Shown in pieces: positions 1-5,876 of a DNA stretch of 7,899 nucleotides (its first letter is position 1; the number at the start of each line of letters is the position of its first letter). The position numbers and the translations under genes are program-made. This stretch comes from Planctomycetales bacterium. GTDB lineage: Bacteria; Planctomycetota; Planctomycetia; Gemmatales; Gemmataceae. Under the pieces are notes generated by a model that was not told the DNA's origin, searched no databases, and saw only the letters and a list, made by a program, of their open reading frames with translations. The DNA is taken from the NCBI GenBank assembly GCA_020054355.1, contig JAGVLI010000784.1:1-7899 (forward strand), read 5' to 3'.

Positions 1-20
1 CACGGACGCTCTTCCGATCT
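1..20 (+). other. Illumina sequencing adapter remnant (artefact)
   Basis: Bases 5-20 read GACGCTCTTCCGATCT, identical to the 3' end of the Illumina TruSeq read-1 (P5) adapter. Bases 1-4 (CACG) continue the same adapter with one extra G. The adapter's 3' end falls exactly at base 20, so genomic sequence begins at base 21. This is uncleaned library sequence at a contig edge and should be masked. It also means the gene beginning at 21 has an artificial 5' end. Confidence 0.95.
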
Positions 21-818
21 GTGCTGCTGGCGCGCGGCGGCGGACAACCGGAAACCATCGACGTGGCCGGCCGGTCCACGGTCATCCTGCACGGCGGCGA
101 GGGCGCGCCTTTCGTCTACCTGCACAGCACCCTCGGCGAGTCGTTCATGTGGTTTCCCTTCTATCAAACCTGGTCGAAGCAGTTCAAAGTCTATGCGCCG
201 ACCCATCCCGGCTTTGGCGCCAGCGCCGGTTTCGACCGCATCGACACGGTGGAAGACATGGCCTTTCACTACGTCGAACTGCTCGACGCGCTCGGACTGG
301 AGCAGGTCAACCTGGGCGGCGTCAGTCTCGGCGGCTGGATCGCGGCCGAGTTCGCCGTCCGCTGGCCGGAGCGCGTCCGCAAGCTCTGGATCGCCGGCGC
401 GCCGGGCCTGTGGGTCGAGGAGGAACCGCTGCCCGACATGTTCCGCTGGATGCGCGAGCCGGCCAAGCTGCGGGAACTGTGCTTTCACGAACCCAATTCG
501 AGCATCGCCCGCATGATCTTTCCGGACGATGCCGACGACGAACGCCGAATGAAAGGTTATCAGGCGCTGACGGTCCTGGCCCGTCTGGTCTGGGACCGGC
601 CCTACGATCCCAAGCTGGCCGAGCGGCTGCGTCGTGTGCAGTGTCCCGTGCTGCTGCTCTGGGGTGCAAACGATCGCCTGGTGCCGCCCAGCTACGGCGA
701 GGCTTACCGCAAACACTTGCCGCAAGCGGAAATGAAACGCATTCCGAATTGCGGCCATCTCTTGATGTTCGAGCGGGAAAAGGAGTTCGTCGAGATTGTA
801 GCCAACTTTTGCAAGTGA
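21..818 (+). CDS. Alpha/beta hydrolase, 5' end truncated by contig edge
   Basis: This is an alpha/beta-hydrolase-fold protein, 265 residues as visible, probably a soluble cytoplasmic hydrolase of unknown substrate. The nucleophile elbow GVSLGG is at about 100-105 with Ser102. The acid is probably Asp218 (GANDRL), and the catalytic His is His246 in NCGHLLMFE. The oxyanion region reads YLHSTLGES at 33-41, so the usual HG is HS, a mild deviation. A cap region lies at about 130-195. The frame is open to the window edge. The GTG at 21 is simply the first codon after the adapter, with no Shine-Dalgarno visible, so the true start is probably a little upstream and lost. The fold is otherwise complete, so few residues are missing. 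It is separated from the next gene by 267 bases and a palindrome, so it is probably not in the same operon. Fold and triad are clear; the specific reaction (esterase, C-C hydrolase, dehalogenase or other) cannot be assigned. Confidence 0.87.
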   Translation: MLLARGGGQPETIDVAGRSTVILHGGEGAPFVYLHSTLGESFMWFPFYQTWSKQFKVYAPTHPGFGASAGFDRIDTVEDMAFHYVELLDALGLEQVNLGGVSLGGWIAAEFAVRWPERVRKLWIAGAPGLWVEEEPLPDMFRWMREPAKLRELCFHEPNSSIARMIFPDDADDERRMKGYQALTVLARLVWDRPYDPKLAERLRRVQCPVLLLWGANDRLVPPSYGEAYRKHLPQAEMKRIPNCGHLLMFEREKEFVEIVANFCK

Positions 819-836
819 GGGTGGCGCCGCAAATGC

Positions 837-887
837 CGTAGGTCAGGCTTTCCAGCCTGACAGTCAGGCTGGAAAGCCTGACCTACG
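837..887. repeat. REP-like nested palindrome, copy 1
   Basis: A perfect 25-bp inverted repeat: arms 837-861 and 863-887 with a single A (862) between them. Each arm is itself a hairpin, GTCAGGCT-TTCC-AGCCTGAC in the left arm at 842-861, so the DNA or RNA can fold as one long stem or as two 8-bp stems side by side. It lies 18 bases after the hydrolase stop codon. No T-run follows, so it is not a standard intrinsic terminator, though it could stall or protect the 3' end of the transcript. It belongs to a family with copies at 2786-2845 and 4203-4262. Confidence 0.93.
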
Positions 888-949
888 TTGCATGGTTTCC
901 GTGCGCGTTAATTACACATAGACAAATCTTAGGCCAATCCGCCTTTCTA

Positions 950-977
950 TTGCTACGCTTTTTCGCCTGGGTATAGT
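950..977 (+). promoter_or_regulatory. Possible sigma70-type promoter for the DUF1549 gene
   Basis: A -35-like TTGCTA (950-955) is followed after 16 bases by a -10-like TATAGT (972-977), matching consensus at 4 of 6 and 5 of 6 positions. It lies in the most AT-rich stretch of the region (about 905-985), against a very GC-rich background. Transcription would begin near 984, giving a leader of about 100 bases before the ATG at 1086. Planctomycete promoter consensus is poorly defined, so this is a pattern match only. Confidence 0.35.
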
Positions 978-992
978 TTTAATCGTGGTCGT

Positions 993-1015
993 GATTCAGC
1001 ATCTTGTGCTGGATC
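993..1015 (+). promoter_or_regulatory. Leader hairpin upstream of the DUF1549 gene
   Basis: GATTCAGCA (993-1001) pairs with TGCTGGATC (1007-1015) around a 5-base loop: a 9-bp stem with one G-U pair if transcribed. It would sit about 10 bases after the start predicted from the promoter candidate and about 70 bases before the start codon. It has no T-tract. It could stabilise the mRNA 5' end or be a protein site; no known riboswitch class is recognised. Confidence 0.35.
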
Positions 1016-1085
1016 AACCACTCATTCCCACCCCCGGGCGACCCTGCCACCGAGTCGCCCCCAGCCGTGGAAAGGAGCGTGGCCC

Positions 1086-2705
1086 ATGATTACCCCCCGC
1101 CACCTTCTGCTCCTCTCTGCCGCTTCCTTCGGCCTGATCCTGCAACCGGCCCGAGCCGATGAGAAGCCGTTTCGCCAAATGATCGATCAAGAAATCAAGG
1201 CTGCCTGGCAGCGCGAGAACGTCAAGCCCGCGCCGCGATCGAGCGATGCGGAATTCCTGCGTCGCATCCATCTCGATCTGGTCGGCACCATTCCGACCCA
1301 CGACGAAGCCCGGCAGTTCCTCCAGGACACGGACGAGCAGAAGCGCGCCAAGCTGATCGACCGCCTGCTCGAAGACCCGCGCTTCGCCCAGCAGCAAGCC
1401 AGCGTCTGGGACTTGGCCATCTTCGGCCGTCAGCCTCCGGGCGGAGAAGTGACCCGCCGCCGGGACGTCTTCCAGAAATGGCTGCAAGAGAAGTTCGCCA
1501 AGAATGAACCCTACGACGTCTGGGTCAAGGAAGTGCTGAATGCCGAGGGCAACACTTCCGAAGTCGGCCCGGCGATGTTCTATGCCCAGTTCCGCAATCA
1601 GCCGGAAGAGGCGGCGATGGCCGTCAGCCGGATTTTCCTGGGCACCCAACTGCAATGCGCCCGCTGCCACGACCACCCGTTCGACAAATGGCAGCAGCTG
1701 GACTTCTACGGCATGGCAGGCTTTTTCGCCCGACTGGTGTTCGTCGAAGGCGGCAACGCCAACCAGCGCTCGATGTTGATCGGCGAGAAGCGCACCGGCG
1801 AGGTCATGTTCTCCGGTCCAGTCACCGAACAGGTGCCCGGCAAGAAGGGCACGCCGGTCCAGGCGAAATTCCTGGGCAGCACCCCGCTGGAAGAGCCGGC
1901 ACTGCCGGCCGGCTTCAAGGATGTCGAGGTCAAGGGTGCCAAGACGTTTCCCAAGCCGGACTTCTCCCGCAAGGAAAAGCTGGCCGAGTGGGTGGTCGCC
2001 CCCGAAAACCCCTACTTCGCCAAGGCGGTGGCCAACCGCGTCTGGGCGCAGTTCATGGGCCGGGGCGTGGTCCACCTGGTCGATAACCTCAGCGACAAGA
2101 ACCCGCCCAGCCACCCCGAGCTATTCGAGGCCCTCAGCAAGGAACTGAAGGCCCGGAAGTACGATCTGAAGTGGTACATCCGCGAACTGGTCAACAGCGA
2201 GACTTATCAGCTGTCCGGCCGAGGAGAGTCCACCGACGCCGCGCCGCGCTGGTTCGAGCGGGCACGGGTCCGGCCCCTGACTGCCGAAGAGATTCTGGCG
2301 GCCCTGCGTCTGGCCACCGGCTATGACCAGGGCGTCAAACCTGGTGAGAAGTTGCCGAACGCCGGCAACGAGTATTTCATGCGCTACTTCGGCGAACCGC
2401 TCAACGGCCGGGGCGATTTCCAGGCGAGCCTGAACGAACACTTGTTCCTGAACAACAGCAGCAACCTCCGCCAGATGATCCAGGCCAAGAAGGGCAACCT
2501 GGCCGATACGCTGGCGACCAGCAAGGAACCGGCGGAAGAGCGCGTCGAGCGACTGTTCCTGACCGTGCTGAGCCGCCTGCCCCGCGCCGAGGAAAAGGAG
2601 CGATTCGCCGCCCACCTGACCACGGCCGGTCAGAAACCGGAAGCTCTAGTTGAAGAAGCGGTCTGGGCGCTGCTCAACAGCGCCGAGTTTCGCTTCAACC
2701 ACTGA
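1086..2705 (+). CDS. DUF1549/DUF1553 exported protein with CxxCH motif
   Basis: A 539-residue member of the planctomycete-typical DUF1549/DUF1553 (PSCyt2/PSD1) family. A Sec signal peptide covers residues 1-24, with a hydrophobic core at about 7-20 and a likely cut after PARA, so the protein acts outside the cytoplasm. The DUF1549 part spans about 28-220, with FLRRIHLDLVGTIPT at 57-71 and the hallmark CARCHDHPFDKW at 191-202. C191, C194 and H195 form a CxxCH motif that could hold covalent haem. The DUF1553 part spans about 295-539 (NPYFAKAVANRVWAQFMGRG at 308-327, NPPSHPELF at 339-347, RPLTAEEILAALR at 396-408), ending in the family-like NSAEFRFNH. It is a compact member without the extra N-terminal cytochrome domain of many relatives. 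The start is supported by AAGGAG at 1072-1077, 8 bases before the ATG. A DUF1501 gene follows on the same strand, the classic pairing. Family membership is clear; the biochemical role is not established. Confidence 0.94.
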   Translation: MITPRHLLLLSAASFGLILQPARADEKPFRQMIDQEIKAAWQRENVKPAPRSSDAEFLRRIHLDLVGTIPTHDEARQFLQDTDEQKRAKLIDRLLEDPRFAQQQASVWDLAIFGRQPPGGEVTRRRDVFQKWLQEKFAKNEPYDVWVKEVLNAEGNTSEVGPAMFYAQFRNQPEEAAMAVSRIFLGTQLQCARCHDHPFDKWQQLDFYGMAGFFARLVFVEGGNANQRSMLIGEKRTGEVMFSGPVTEQVPGKKGTPVQAKFLGSTPLEEPALPAGFKDVEVKGAKTFPKPDFSRKEKLAEWVVAPENPYFAKAVANRVWAQFMGRGVVHLVDNLSDKNPPSHPELFEALSKELKARKYDLKWYIRELVNSETYQLSGRGESTDAAPRWFERARVRPLTAEEILAALRLATGYDQGVKPGEKLPNAGNEYFMRYFGEPLNGRGDFQASLNEHLFLNNSSNLRQMIQAKKGNLADTLATSKEPAEERVERLFLTVLSRLPRAEEKERFAAHLTTAGQKPEALVEEAVWALLNSAEFRFNH

Positions 2706-2711
2706 CCCCCC

Positions 2712-2772
2712 GGGAGCACCAGGTGCCTGTGTGATGGCAGGGCCAATTTCCCTGGTGCTCCCTTCTTATTTT
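2712..2772 (+). terminator. Intrinsic terminator-like hairpin after the DUF1549 gene
   Basis: A perfect 12-bp inverted repeat, GGGAGCACCAGG (2712-2723) with CCTGGTGCTCCC (2751-2762), is followed directly by the T-rich TTCTTATTTT (2763-2772). The 27-base loop can form a further short stem, TGCC (2724-2727) with GGCA (2736-2739). It starts 6 bases after the stop codon at 2703-2705. The long loop is unusual, but strong stem plus T-tract is the normal signature. If active, it would end or attenuate transcription before the DUF1501 gene. Confidence 0.72.
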
Positions 2773-2785
2773 CCGCCTACCGATG

Positions 2786-2845
2786 GTAGGTCAGGCTTTC
2801 CAGCCTGACACTGGCGCCACAGTCAGGCTGGAAAGCCTGACCTAC
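2786..2845. repeat. REP-like nested palindrome, copy 2
   Basis: The left arm (2786-2809) and right arm (2822-2845) are perfect 24-bp reverse complements, identical to the same arms in copy 1. The spacer is 12 bases (2810-2821, ACTGGCGCCACA) instead of one. Each arm also folds into the 8-bp stem with a TTCC or GGAA loop. The bases just after it, AAGACTGC (2846-2853), recur at the same place after copy 3. It sits between the terminator-like hairpin and the DUF1501 gene. Confidence 0.93.
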
Positions 2846-2927
2846 AAGACTGCCCTTGGGCAAGTAGTTCCTCGATCCTGCACTGGGGCTGACGTCCCGC
2901 CCGCCAGCCTAAAGTGGAGAATTACCC

Positions 2928-4196
2928 ATGAATCCCCTGTGCCCGGTTCGCGAACACGTCAGCCGTCGTGCATTCCTCAAGGCCAGCCTGTCGGTCGGCG
3001 GGGCAGCCGTCGCCAACTGGGGCGGCCTGTTCAATTCCGCCTCGCTGGCCGCGGAAGCGAAGAAGCAAGGCATGCGCTGCATCTTGATGTGGATGAACGG
3101 CGGCGCTAGCCAGATCGATACTTTCGACATGAAACCGGGCCGCCCAACCGGCGGGCCGTTCCGTCCCATCAGCAGCAAGGTGGCCGGCACCCAGGTTTGC
3201 GAGTACCTGCCGAAGTTGGCCCAGCAGACGGATAAGCTGGCGATCATTCGCAGCATGGTGACGAGCGAACCGGACCATCCGGGCGGCATCACGTCGATGC
3301 ACATCGGCTATCGGCCCGAAGTCAGCATCGCTCATCCCGAGTTGGGCGCGGTCATCGCCAAGTACCACGGCAAGCCCGATTCGGACCTGCCAACCTTCAT
3401 CCGCATGGGACCGGCGGGCAACGGCGGTCCGGGCTTCCTGGGGCCGGAATACCAGCCGTTCAGCATCGGCCGCGACGGCCGGCTGCCGCCGTTCAGCGAT
3501 GCCTACGCGACGGCCGAATCCGAGAAGCGCCGCAGCGACTTGCTCAAGCTGGTGGAAGACGGCTTCACCCAGGAAAATAAGGCCGATCCCTACGGCGCCC
3601 ATCGGCTGGCCAAGGAAAAAGCCTGGAGGCTGCTGAAATCGAAGGGCATCTTCGACGTGACCAAGGACTGGCCCAAGGCCAAGGAACGCTACGGCGACAG
3701 CGAATTCGGCCGGGGCTGCTTCCTGGCGCGCAAGCTGGTCGAGGCCGACGTGCCGTTCGTCGAGGTCGGCCACGACAACTACGACAGTCATGCGGACAAC
3801 TTCGTCTGCCACAAGGCCAACATGAATCAGCTCGATCCCGCCTGGTCGAGCCTGCTGATCGACCTCCAGGAGCGCGGCCTGCTGGAGAAGACCCTCGTAG
3901 TCTGGATGGGTGAAGTCGGCCGGACGCCTTACATCAACAACCGGGCGGGCCGCGACCATTACATTCGCGCCTGGACCATCGTCCTGGCGGGTGCCGGTGT
4001 CAAGGGCGGCCTGACCTACGGCGAAACCGACATCGACGGCAAGACGGTGAAGGACAAGCCGGTGACGGAGGGCGACCTGTTCGCCACCATTTACTCGGCG
4101 CTGGGCATCAGCCCGCGGACCAAGCACATGGTCGGCACCCGGCCGATCACGGTGGCCCCGGAACGTTCGGTGGCGGTAGCGGACATCTTGAGCTGA
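2928..4196 (+). CDS. DUF1501 family protein, Tat-exported
   Basis: A 422-residue DUF1501 protein. This family is related to the alkaline phosphatase/sulfatase fold and is greatly expanded in Planctomycetes. The N-terminus has a twin-arginine motif, SRRAFLK at 12-18, then a moderately hydrophobic stretch to about residue 42, implying folded export through Tat. Family signatures follow: MWMNGGASQIDTFDMKPG at 54-71, DHPGGITSMHIGYRP at 116-130, YDSHADNF at 285-292, VVWMGEVGRTPYIN at 324-337 and GRDHY at 341-345. Length is normal for the family and the C-terminus is intact. The ATG has GGAG at 2916-2919, 8 bases upstream. It follows the DUF1549/DUF1553 gene and precedes a WD40 gene, the usual neighbourhood. 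The two exported products use different routes (Sec and Tat), consistent with partners outside the cytoplasm, but this is inference. Substrate and reaction are unknown; the metal-site residues of true sulfatases cannot be confirmed from sequence alone. Confidence 0.94.
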   Translation: MNPLCPVREHVSRRAFLKASLSVGGAAVANWGGLFNSASLAAEAKKQGMRCILMWMNGGASQIDTFDMKPGRPTGGPFRPISSKVAGTQVCEYLPKLAQQTDKLAIIRSMVTSEPDHPGGITSMHIGYRPEVSIAHPELGAVIAKYHGKPDSDLPTFIRMGPAGNGGPGFLGPEYQPFSIGRDGRLPPFSDAYATAESEKRRSDLLKLVEDGFTQENKADPYGAHRLAKEKAWRLLKSKGIFDVTKDWPKAKERYGDSEFGRGCFLARKLVEADVPFVEVGHDNYDSHADNFVCHKANMNQLDPAWSSLLIDLQERGLLEKTLVVWMGEVGRTPYINNRAGRDHYIRAWTIVLAGAGVKGGLTYGETDIDGKTVKDKPVTEGDLFATIYSALGISPRTKHMVGTRPITVAPERSVAVADILS

Positions 4197-4202
4197 ATCT
4201 AC

Positions 4203-4262
4203 GTAGGTCAGGCTTTCCAGCCTGACACTGACATCAATGTCAGGCTGGAAAGCCTGACCTCC
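4203..4262. repeat. REP-like nested palindrome, copy 3
   Basis: The left arm (4203-4226) is identical to those of copies 1 and 2. The right arm (4239-4262) differs at one base, CTCC instead of CTAC at its end. The spacer is 12 bases (4227-4238, ACTGACATCAAT), the same length and first four bases as in copy 2. AAGACTGC follows at 4263-4270, as after copy 2. It begins 6 bases after the DUF1501 stop and ends 18 bases before the Shine-Dalgarno of the WD40 gene. Confidence 0.93.
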
Positions 4263-4294
4263 AAGACTGCACTCGGCACCAGGGAGATTCTCCG

Positions 4295-5371
4295 ATGGCC
4301 GACGCACCCAACTTTGAGAAATGCACACTGGCCTACACGCTGCCCTGGGAAGCAGGGTGGGTGACGGCAGTGACCTTTATCGGTGCATCGCGCAAGCTCG
4401 CGGCCGGCAACGAGCACGGCCAGATCATGCTCTGGGAAGTGCCGGAGAAGGCGGGCGAGACCGTCCCGCTGCCGACGCGCCGCCTCGACGGCCATACCAA
4501 CTACGTCAGCCGGCTATTCTCCGCCGCCGACGGCAAGACTCTCATCTCCACCAGCTACGATCATTCGCTGCGCTACTGGGACATGACGGCCGGCAGCAAG
4601 GGCGAGGATTCGGTCGTCCTGCAAACCAAGAAAGCCCCGAACAAGGAGCCGGTGCCCACGCTGACGCACAAGGTCGAACTGCAAGCGTCCGAAAAGACGC
4701 TGGGCGGCCACAAGGACTGGATTCAGGCCACGGACCTCTCCGCTGATGGCAACCTGCTGGTCAGCGGCGACGACAAGGGCAACGTCATCGTCTGGGATCG
4801 CCCGGCTGGCACCGAGTTGCGCCGTTGGCAGCTGAAGGGCTGGGCCTTCGCCATCGCGCTCTCGCCGGATGCCAAGCTGGCGGCGGTCGCCGAGCGGATT
4901 CCGCTGATCTTCGATTCGGGCCGGCAAGCGGCACTGCGCCTCTGGGACGTGACCACCGGCCAGATGGTCAAGGACTTTTCCAATCAGCAGGGCGCGAAGG
5001 GCGAGCATTTCGGCGCGGCGGCCTGGTCTCCCGACGGCAAGCTGCTGGCGGTCGGCCAGGGCAACGAAAGCAGCGGCAAGATTTACCTGCTCGACGCGGC
5101 AACCGGCAAGAAAGTCCAGGAAATCGCGGGGCACCTGTCCGGCGTCAACGAATTGCGCTTCCTCGAAGAGGGCAAGCTGCTGCTGTCCACCGGCCGCGAC
5201 ACCGCGATCCGGGTCTGGCAGACCAGCGACGGCAAGAAGCTGGCGGAAGTCGGCAAGCCGCGCGGCGGCCAGTTCAAGGACTGGTATCACGCGATGTCGC
5301 TGTCGGCCGATCGGAAATGGCTAGCGGCGGCGGATATGGCGGGGGCGGTGGCGGTGTTCGCGGTGGGATAG
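4295..5371 (+). CDS. WD40 repeat protein, seven-bladed beta-propeller
   Basis: A 358-residue protein made almost wholly of WD40 repeats. Seven blades can be read, ending at about residues 48 (MLWEV), 96 (RYWDM), 168 (IVWDR), 218 (RLWDV), 267 (YLLDA), 309 (RVWQT) and 357. GH landmarks are seen at 66-67, 138-139 and 279-280. The loop at about 100-135 between blades 2 and 3 is enlarged and charged. There is no signal peptide or membrane segment, so it is probably a cytoplasmic scaffold, unlike its two exported neighbours. The start is supported by AGGGAG at 4281-4286, 8 bases before the ATG. It is 98 bases downstream of the DUF1501 gene with repeat copy 3 between them. Propellers of this type bind other proteins; the partner is unknown. 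The last 45 bases are very G-rich (around 5326-5368). It ends 9 bases from the convergent gene. Confidence 0.93.
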   Translation: MADAPNFEKCTLAYTLPWEAGWVTAVTFIGASRKLAAGNEHGQIMLWEVPEKAGETVPLPTRRLDGHTNYVSRLFSAADGKTLISTSYDHSLRYWDMTAGSKGEDSVVLQTKKAPNKEPVPTLTHKVELQASEKTLGGHKDWIQATDLSADGNLLVSGDDKGNVIVWDRPAGTELRRWQLKGWAFAIALSPDAKLAAVAERIPLIFDSGRQAALRLWDVTTGQMVKDFSNQQGAKGEHFGAAAWSPDGKLLAVGQGNESSGKIYLLDAATGKKVQEIAGHLSGVNELRFLEEGKLLLSTGRDTAIRVWQTSDGKKLAEVGKPRGGQFKDWYHAMSLSADRKWLAAADMAGAVAVFAVG

Positions 5372-5380
5372 CTGGCGAGT

Positions 5381-5854
5381 TTAGTCGACTTCGGGAACTG
5401 CTGAAACGACTGCCCCGCTCATCTTCATCGTATGCTTGATGCGCCGTGCCTCGCGCTTGGACCGCACCTGCATGACCACGACTGCGGGGTTGGTGGTCAA
5501 AGCATGAACCAAATAGATTATCTCCTTCAGTCCCAGCCCAGTGACTTCCCGAATCACTTTGATGACATTGATCTTCCAGTCTCGTTTGTATGAGTGGAGG
5601 ATGATGTCGATTTTTCGTCCGACTTTCTCCAGCCACTCCGAACTCACAACGCCGGTAATGTCCGCGAGCCGATCCTCCAATCGTTGCCGCTGACTTCTGG
5701 GCGGCGCCGGCAAGGAATCCAGCAAGCAATCCAATCGCAGGTACTCGCCGCGCAGGTCGCCGCGTTCTTCGAGCCAATCGGCGTAGACCAGGCGGAGTGT
5801 ATCGTCGTTGGGGTTGACGGCAATTGCCTGCACAAAGGCTTCGTCGTCGTTCAT
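5381..5854 (-). CDS. TIGR02996 domain fused to ribosomal protein L7/L12-like C-terminal domain
   Basis: A 157-residue cytoplasmic protein in two parts. Residues 1-47 match the TIGR02996 domain of Gemmata-type planctomycetes (RLVYADWLEERGDLRGEYLR at 21-40). Residues about 80-152 resemble the C-terminal domain of ribosomal protein L7/L12: VIKVIREVTGLGLKE at 97-111 aligns with the L7/L12 helix that contacts translation factors. By my alignment to E. coli numbering, K65, I69, K70, R73, L80 and E82 are all present (K94, I98, K99, R102, L109, E111), while K84 is replaced by Ile. The L7/L12 N-terminal dimerisation domain and hinge are absent. An in-frame extension reaches 5968, but the ATG at 5854 is preferred: it begins the TIGR02996 domain, has GGAAGAG 9 bases upstream, and avoids overlap with the upstream gene (5877-6275), which lies 22 bases away and is probably co-transcribed. 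Function is unknown; binding a GTPase factor or a protein is an inference from the fold. Confidence 0.88.
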   Translation of the reverse strand: MNDDEAFVQAIAVNPNDDTLRLVYADWLEERGDLRGEYLRLDCLLDSLPAPPRSQRQRLEDRLADITGVVSSEWLEKVGRKIDIILHSYKRDWKINVIKVIREVTGLGLKEIIYLVHALTTNPAVVVMQVRSKREARRIKHTMKMSGAVVSAVPEVD

Positions 5855-5863
5855 GGGCGAAGA

Positions 5864-5870
5864 CTCTTCC
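5864..5870 (-). promoter_or_regulatory. Ribosome binding site fixing the start at 5854
   Basis: On the minus strand GGAAGAG (5870 to 5864) stands 9 bases before the ATG at 5854. It supports that start over the longer in-frame extension to 5968, which would overlap the upstream gene by about 90 bases. Confidence 0.55.
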
Positions 5871-5876
5871 AGTTGG

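Noticed and set aside
1014..2114. A 366-codon open frame on the minus strand opposite the DUF1549 gene
   Set aside because: It is antisense to a well-supported family gene, with no start signal or recognisable motif; an effect of third-position GC.
2783..3109. A plus-strand 108-codon frame starting in repeat copy 2
   Set aside because: Its first residues are the repeat translated (VGQAFQPD), and it then overlaps the DUF1501 gene in another frame. A spurious repeat-derived ORF.
837..4262. The three similar palindromes as a CRISPR array
   Set aside because: They are more than 1.3 kb apart with whole genes between them and no cas genes; the structure is REP-like.
2922..4328. A 468-codon open frame on the minus strand opposite the DUF1501 gene
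   Set aside because: It mirrors the DUF1501 gene and stays open because of GC-rich codons. Its beginning is the translated palindrome (GQAFQPD, VRLESLTY) and it shows no domain of its own.
5326..5368. G-rich tract at the end of the WD40 gene as a G-quadruplex
   Set aside because: Only one long G-run is present, the others being pairs of G; the run is explained by Gly/Ala/Val codons in a GC-rich gene.
4825..5439. A plus-strand 204-codon frame overlapping the WD40 gene
   Set aside because: Low-complexity Arg/Gly-rich translation in the shifted frame of a clear WD40 gene.
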